DNA of 64,000 nt from the NCBI RefSeq assembly GCF_041435355.1, contig NZ_CP108442.1, positions 3,286,001 to 3,350,000 on the forward strand. Reading direction: 5' to 3'. The position numbers and the translations under genes are program-made. Positions 59,371 to 64,000 of the stretch are shown piece by piece; within the stretch, counting starts at the first letter, position 1; every line of letters begins with the position of its first letter. A model generated the notes under the pieces. The model had not been told where the DNA came from. It searched no databases and saw nothing but the letters and a program-made list of their open reading frames with translations. The DNA is from Streptomyces sp. NBC_01276. GTDB taxonomy: Bacteria; Actinomycetota; Actinomycetes; Streptomycetales; Streptomycetaceae.

Positions 59371-62349
59371 ATGGCGGTACGGACTCGCGTCCATCTCGTC
59401 CTGGTGCACGGCCTGTTCTCCTCGGCGAAGGTGTGGAAGGCCTTTCAGGCACTCATCGCCTCCGATCCGGACCTCTGCGACTGGGTCAGCGTCCACCCCT
59501 TCCAGTACGACTCCCCCTTCGTGCGTCTGCGTCCTGACCGCCGGGTCGCCGAGACGGACGACGTCGCCGACCAGCTCGGGACCTTCCTGGAGACCGAGCT
59601 CGCCGACGCCGAGCGGATCGTGCTGGTCACCCACAGCCAGGGCGGCCTCGTCGTCCAGCGCTTCCTGGCCCGCAAGCTCTGGACCGGCGAGGGCCGCGAC
59701 CTGGCCCGCATCAAGCACTTCACGATGTTCTCCTGCCCCAACACCGGCTCAGGCTTCTTCCTCACGGTCCGCAAGGCCCTCAAGCTGTGGCGCAATCCGC
59801 AGGAGAAGCAGCTGCGGCCCTTCGACCGGGCGGTGACCGAGGCGCAGCGCACCGTCCTGAGCGCGGTGGTCCACGGCCGCGAGTACGGCGACCAGGAGTG
59901 CCCGATCCCGGTCCGCGCCTACGGGGGTTCCGCCGACGACGTCGTGCCGCCGGTCGTGGCCCGCGGGGTCTTCCCCAAGGGCGGGGTGGTGACCGCGGAC
60001 CACTTCTCGATCATCCAGCCCGAGGACCGCTCCGCCGCCTCCTACATGGCCGTGCGCGGCGCCCTGCTGGAGGTGGCCCGGGCGGCTGCCGAGGAGGAGA
60101 AGGAGCAGGGGGGGCCGGGGGGCACGGGCATCGTGCTGCCGTCCGCCCGTTCCCCCCGCGGTGCGGGCGGGGATTCCGGGCGGCCGCGGCTTCCGGCGCC
60201 CGCCGCCGGGGAGGCGGACCTGGCGCCCTTCCCGCCGCCTCCGTACGGGCAGTTGGAGGAGGGGCAGTTCAAGGGGCAGGACCGGCTGAGCCTGGTCGCC
60301 GAGCTGCTGTCGGGGCAGGCCCGGCAGCAGGTGCACGTCCTGGCGGGCCTGGGCGGCTCCGGGAAGAGCCGGCTGGCCCTGGAGGTCGCCGACCGGGCGC
60401 AGCGGGCCGGGCACCGGGTGTGGTGGGTGTCGATGCCCGAGCTGAGCCTGCGCATGCGGATGATGGCCCACGACCTCGGCGCCCCTTCGATCACCGTGGA
60501 GCGGGCCTGGCTGCTGGGCAGCGCCATGGACCTGGTGTGGAAGCTGCTCAACGACTGCCCCGACCCCTGGCTGCTGATCTTCGACAACGCCGATGACCCC
60601 GCCCGGCTGGGCCCCCGTGACGGCCTGGTCTCCGATGGGACCGGCTGGCTGCGCAAGCCGCAGAACACCAACGGCACGGTGCTGGTCACCAGCCGGGTGG
60701 GCAACCGGCAGAAGTGGGGCGACTGGGTCGGCGTCCACAAGGTCCTGCCGCTGCACGAGGACGACGGCGCCTCCCTGCTGCTGGAGCGGACCGGGGGGCT
60801 GGGCGGCACGAACGAGGACGCCCGCAGGCTGTCGCGGGAGCTGGGCGGACTCCCGCTCGCCCTGCGGCACGCCGCCGACGCGATCAAGGCCGTCAACCAC
60901 GTTTCCCTGGACAGCGAGATCCGGGACTTCGAGACCTTCCGCCGGGCCTTCGCGGCGCGGGTGGAGACCACCGAGGACCGCACCGGGCCCGACCTCAGCG
61001 AGCTGCTGGGCCGGGAGATCGTGGACAAGGTCTGCGGGATAGCGCTGGACCTGCTGGTCGAGCGCCGGCTGAACCAGTCGGCGACGCTGCTGAAGGTCCT
61101 GGCCTGCCTGAGCATCTCCCCGATCCCCTACCGCTGCCTGCTCGCCGGTCCCGTGCTCGGCCAGTCGCCGCTGTTCCCGGGAGCCACCCCGGCGCAGACC
61201 GACGCCGCGCTGGCCGGGCTGGAGGACTTCGGGCTGGTCGACGCCTACGAGCGCGAGGGCGTGGCGGAGCGCGACCTGGCCCACGTACTGACCCTGCACC
61301 CCGTGGTGCACGGGGTGCTGCGCGAGAACGTGGAGGTACGGAACCGGTCCGCGGACTACTACGGGCTGGCCGTGCGGATGGTGCTGTCGGCCACCCTCCA
61401 CCGCAATCCCGACCACCCCGCCAACTGGCCGCTGTGGTCCGCGCTCGCCCCGCACGCGCTGGAGGTCTCCCGGGCCATCCTGCTCGGCGAGCAGCGGCCG
61501 GACGACCGCACCGTGCGCACCGCGGCCCTGGAGCTGGCCCGGCTGACGGCGCGCTACCTGATCGCGATGGGCCTGCTGGTGCCCGCGTACGACCTGGTCC
61601 AGTCCCTGATCACGGGCTGCGGCTCCTACGGCTTCGACGTCGACGACCGGGAGATCCTGGGGCTGCGCCACGAGAAGGGCCGCATCCACCTGGACCGCGA
61701 GCAGCTGACGGAGGCCGAGGAGGAACTGCGGCTGGTGGTGGAGGCGCGCACCGGGATCCTGGGCGAGAACGACGCCGACACCCTGGCCAGCCGGCACAAG
61801 CTCGCCCGTGCGATCAACGAGCAGAAGGGGGACAAGGACCAGAAGGAGCGGGTCGAGCTGATGCTGCGCTCGATCGTCGAGGCGGAGACCCTGGTGCGCG
61901 GCCCGGAGAACTACGACACCCTCGTGGTGCGGCACACGCTGGCGCGGGCGATGCTGGCCCGCGACCGGTACGAGGACGCGGAGGCGGAGGCCCGGCAGAT
62001 CCTCGACATCAGCCGCCGCAACCACTGGCCGCCGTCCACGCCCGAGATCCTGCGGGTGGGCGAGACGCTGACGCACGCCCTGCTGGGGCAGGCCCGCGAG
62101 GACGAGGCGGAGCAGGTCATCCGGGAGGCGCTGCGGGACGCGTCGCAGCCGGCGGACTCCAATCTGGTGATGCGGTTCCGGTTCACCTACGTCCTGGTGC
62201 TCCTCGGGATCCGTGGGCGCACGCCGGAAGCCGTGAAGCGGCTTCGCGCGCTGGTGCACGACCTCGACCGGGTGGTGGCTTCGGAGCATCCGCTGTCCGT
62301 GCAGGCCAAGGCGCTGCTGGAGAAGCTGGAGCGGGAGATGCCGGGCTGA
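59371..62349 (+). CDS. STAND NTPase with N-terminal alpha/beta-hydrolase domain and TPRs
   Basis: A 992-residue fusion. Residues 1-250 form a lipase-like alpha/beta hydrolase (VHLVLVHGLFSSAKVW; nucleophile Ser89 in THSQGG; Asp in GGSADDVVPP; His in TADHFSI). A Pro-rich linker leads to an NB-ARC-type NTPase with Walker A AGLGGSGKSR (Lys332) and Walker B LLIFDNAD, an LTLHPVVHG segment in the place of the MHD motif, and C-terminal TPR repeats. GGAGG is six bases before the ATG. Effector plus NTPase plus repeat sensor is the plan of NLR-like bacterial defence or signalling proteins; here the effector would cleave a lipid or ester on activation. Confidence 0.88.
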   Translation: MAVRTRVHLVLVHGLFSSAKVWKAFQALIASDPDLCDWVSVHPFQYDSPFVRLRPDRRVAETDDVADQLGTFLETELADAERIVLVTHSQGGLVVQRFLARKLWTGEGRDLARIKHFTMFSCPNTGSGFFLTVRKALKLWRNPQEKQLRPFDRAVTEAQRTVLSAVVHGREYGDQECPIPVRAYGGSADDVVPPVVARGVFPKGGVVTADHFSIIQPEDRSAASYMAVRGALLEVARAAAEEEKEQGGPGGTGIVLPSARSPRGAGGDSGRPRLPAPAAGEADLAPFPPPPYGQLEEGQFKGQDRLSLVAELLSGQARQQVHVLAGLGGSGKSRLALEVADRAQRAGHRVWWVSMPELSLRMRMMAHDLGAPSITVERAWLLGSAMDLVWKLLNDCPDPWLLIFDNADDPARLGPRDGLVSDGTGWLRKPQNTNGTVLVTSRVGNRQKWGDWVGVHKVLPLHEDDGASLLLERTGGLGGTNEDARRLSRELGGLPLALRHAADAIKAVNHVSLDSEIRDFETFRRAFAARVETTEDRTGPDLSELLGREIVDKVCGIALDLLVERRLNQSATLLKVLACLSISPIPYRCLLAGPVLGQSPLFPGATPAQTDAALAGLEDFGLVDAYEREGVAERDLAHVLTLHPVVHGVLRENVEVRNRSADYYGLAVRMVLSATLHRNPDHPANWPLWSALAPHALEVSRAILLGEQRPDDRTVRTAALELARLTARYLIAMGLLVPAYDLVQSLITGCGSYGFDVDDREILGLRHEKGRIHLDREQLTEAEEELRLVVEARTGILGENDADTLASRHKLARAINEQKGDKDQKERVELMLRSIVEAETLVRGPENYDTLVVRHTLARAMLARDRYEDAEAEARQILDISRRNHWPPSTPEILRVGETLTHALLGQAREDEAEQVIREALRDASQPADSNLVMRFRFTYVLVLLGIRGRTPEAVKRLRALVHDLDRVVASEHPLSVQAKALLEKLEREMPG

Positions 62350-62470
62350 AACCTCCCTCTTTCGTGGGCAGTCGTGCCGAATTCCACCGGCCGTTGCGGG
62401 CTTGCGCGTAGCCTGGCCGTGCCTCACTCTGTGTGACGCGTCCCACACCGAAATGCTCGGAGGTCCGCCG

Positions 62471-62662
62471 ATGAACGCTCTCCCCACCGATACGAACGAC
62501 GACCAGTCCCTGCAGTGGGGTGCCCCGGGGAGCGACCTGGAGGAGATGCAGGCGGAGGTCGGCAGACGCATCGCGTTGGAGGCGCTGGAGGCGGGGCGGC
62601 AGGCGCTCGAACTCGACGCCAAGACCGCGTTCCGCGCCACCAGCGGGGCGCATCCGGGCTAG
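62471..62662 (+). CDS. 63-aa acidic protein next to a 2-oxoglutarate oxygenase
   Basis: MNALPTDTNDDQSLQWGAPGSD followed by a helical EEMQAEVGRRIALEALEAGRQALELDAKTAF tail; no signal peptide, no cysteine. CGGAGG lies seven bases before the ATG. It ends 105 bp before the 2OG oxygenase start. It could be a substrate, a regulator or a small subunit; nothing identifies it. Confidence 0.6.
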   Translation: MNALPTDTNDDQSLQWGAPGSDLEEMQAEVGRRIALEALEAGRQALELDAKTAFRATSGAHPG

Positions 62663-62767
62663 TCGTACATCCGTAGGGTCGTCCAGTCGTATCCACCGCA
62701 CATCCGTACCGCCGCTGCTTCCTGTTCCGTTCTCTTCATCTGTTCTCGATGACCGGGGGGCGATCGA

Positions 62768-63601
62768 ATGACGTCAGCGCAATCCACGGACCACCTGTTA
62801 CCGACTCCACCGCACGACCCCTTCTTCCGGGCCGTCACCGCCCCGGTGTTCTCGTACGAGCTGCTGGCCGGCCTCGCCGCCGGCCGGTACGCGGCGGTCC
62901 GGGTGCCCGGCTTCCTGTCGCGGGAGCGCTGCGAGGAGGTGCTCGCCGCCCTGAAGGAGCGGGAGTTTGACTCCTACGGGACGAACCGCATCCACCCGCC
63001 GGTGATGCGGTTCGGGGTGGGCGTCAGCGACCACATGGCGGACGGCGGGGTCGCCGACGGCTACTGGAAGGCCCTGGAGGGGCACCGCGAGGCCTGGCAG
63101 GGGCTGGGCCTGTCCTTCGACCCCTTCCGCACCTGCCGCGAGGGGATCGCCACGCACTGGCCGCCGGGCGTGGCGGTGGGCCGGCGGGGCGGCCGGGAGA
63201 TGGGCGACGGGGTGGCCCGGGAGCCGAACCAGGGCTTCCAGGTCCATTTCGACGACGCCTTGCGCGAGTACGCGCAGGACCTGCTCGACACCCCGCTGAT
63301 CGGCCAGTTCGCCTTCAACCTCTACCTCAGCGTGCCGCCCTCGGGCGGTGAGACGGTGCTGTGGCGGCACCGCTGGCAGCCGGAGGACGAGGCGTACCGG
63401 CTGCCGAACGCCTCCTACGGGTACGACGAGGCGGTGGTGCGCGGCGCCGAGTCCATCGAGCTGACGCCGGAGGTCGGCGAGGGCCTGCTGATCGACCCGC
63501 GCTTCTTCCACGCGGTACGGCCCAGCCACGGGGACCGCAGGATCGCACTGGGGTTCGCGGTGGGGGTCTCCGCGTCCGGCCGACTGCTCACCTGGGCCTG
63601 A
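62768..63601 (+). CDS. 2-oxoglutarate/Fe(II)-dependent dioxygenase
   Basis: A 277-residue oxygenase with a double-stranded beta-helix core. The iron ligands are visible as His160 and Asp162 (VHFDDA) and His248 (FFHAVRP), with a nearby Arg pair for the 2OG carboxylate. It should couple 2OG decarboxylation to hydroxylation of an unknown substrate. Codon 11 (62798-62800) is TTA, so translation is likely dependent on the bldA tRNA. ATG at 62768. Confidence 0.85.
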   Translation: MTSAQSTDHLLPTPPHDPFFRAVTAPVFSYELLAGLAAGRYAAVRVPGFLSRERCEEVLAALKEREFDSYGTNRIHPPVMRFGVGVSDHMADGGVADGYWKALEGHREAWQGLGLSFDPFRTCREGIATHWPPGVAVGRRGGREMGDGVAREPNQGFQVHFDDALREYAQDLLDTPLIGQFAFNLYLSVPPSGGETVLWRHRWQPEDEAYRLPNASYGYDEAVVRGAESIELTPEVGEGLLIDPRFFHAVRPSHGDRRIALGFAVGVSASGRLLTWA

Positions 63602-63738
63602 AGCGGTCCGCCGGACCGGCGCACCGACCGCCCGGCGCACCGACCCTGCGGAGGACCGGCCGTCCGGCCGCACGGCCGTCAACGTGAACGCCTGCACCGG
63701 ATTTTGACGGTCCGTGGCCGGACGGCTACGTTCGGGGG

Positions 63739-64000
63739 ATGGACCTCTTGCGCTACGTGGCCTTCAGCACCGACCCCCGGGGCGGCAACCCGGCGGGGGT
63801 GGTGCTGGACGCCACCGGCCTCGACGAGGCGACGATGGCCGCCACCGCGGCGGAAGTCGGGTACTCGGAGACGGCGTTCGTCGTTCCGCGCCAGGACGGC
63901 GCGTTCGACATCCGCTACTTCAGCCCGAAGGCCGAGGTGCCCTTCTGCGGGCACGCCACCATCGCCACCGCCGTCGCCCACGCCCGTCGGCACGGCGCCG
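63739..64000 (+). CDS. PhzF family protein, 3'-truncated by the window edge
   Basis: The visible 87 residues show the PhzF pattern MDLLRYVAFSTDPRGGNPAGVVLDATGLDEATMAATAAEVGYSETAFV and the CGHATIATA signature, where the catalytic Glu of active members is replaced by VP in some subfamilies; here YSETAF carries the expected acidic residue. PhzF proteins are isomerases in phenazine and other pathways or, more often, of unknown function. The gene continues beyond position 64000. Confidence 0.88.
   Translation, partial: MDLLRYVAFSTDPRGGNPAGVVLDATGLDEATMAATAAEVGYSETAFVVPRQDGAFDIRYFSPKAEVPFCGHATIATAVAHARRHGA

Overview
The window is high-GC DNA with dense, strand-switching genes, GTG and occasional TTG starts, GGAGG-type ribosome binding sites, and very rare TTA codons. 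The content is that of a Streptomyces or close relative: F420 cofactor synthesis, several F420/flavin enzymes, an AfsK/AfsR/AfsS-like regulatory set, truncated anti-sigma-type ATPases and secreted small proteins. It looks chromosomal; no transposase, integrase, tRNA, rRNA or CRISPR array was seen.

Layout. 1-11.4 kb: an SDR, the FO synthase fbiC, a secreted tyrosine phosphatase, an ADP-ribosylglycohydrolase-like protein, an SMI1/KNR4 protein, an F420-type luciferase-like oxidoreductase, a lipoprotein, a mycothiol-dependent-isomerase-like protein and a MOSC protein. 11.5-12.6 kb: the first copy of a 1.1-kb noncoding inverted-repeat element. 12.6-16 kb: DHFR-like, VOC, small secreted protein, APC permease. 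16.2-22.9 kb: a minus-strand catabolic block (aldehyde dehydrogenase, D-aminoacylase family, two luciferase-like oxidoreductases, SDR). 23-31.5 kb: a polytopic protein resembling membrane terpene cyclases, an L,D-transpeptidase, secreted proteins, Nudix, serine protease, an orphan glycosyltransferase between repeat copies, an alpha/beta hydrolase and a VapBC pair. 31.6-46 kb: amidohydrolase, afsR-like regulator with an afsS-like peptide, methyltransferase, sialidase, acyl-CoA synthetase, and a thiolase/DUF35/enoyl-CoA hydratase operon. 46-57.7 kb: GntR regulator with two matching operators, cyclophilin, AfsK-like kinase, TetR regulator, an acyl-CoA dehydrogenase/deazaflavin nitroreductase pair and a second thiolase. 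57.7-58.9 kb: the last repeat copy. 59-64 kb: a STAND NTPase fused to an alpha/beta hydrolase, a 63-residue protein, a 2-oxoglutarate oxygenase and the start of a PhzF protein.

Two systems stand out. First, a 15-bp palindrome, CTGACGnnnCGTCAG, occurs at least eight times, always beside SDR, luciferase-like oxidoreductase, amidohydrolase, acyl-CoA synthetase, thiolase or acyl-CoA dehydrogenase genes. This suggests one repressor, perhaps the TetR protein encoded at 53767, controlling a dispersed pathway that activates an acid with CoA, oxidises it and cleaves it with F420-linked steps; fbiC in the same window would supply the cofactor precursor. Second, AfsK-like kinase, AfsR-like activator and AfsS-like peptide genes all lie here, the activator carrying a TTA codon and the peptide having an unusual LDNHASG repeat.

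The repeat elements are the main unexplained structure. Two full copies consist of two divergent arms in inverted orientation around a perfect 16-21 bp hairpin, each arm containing a ~145-nt imperfect palindrome. Two partial copies flank the glycosyltransferase gene. No coding function is evident in them.
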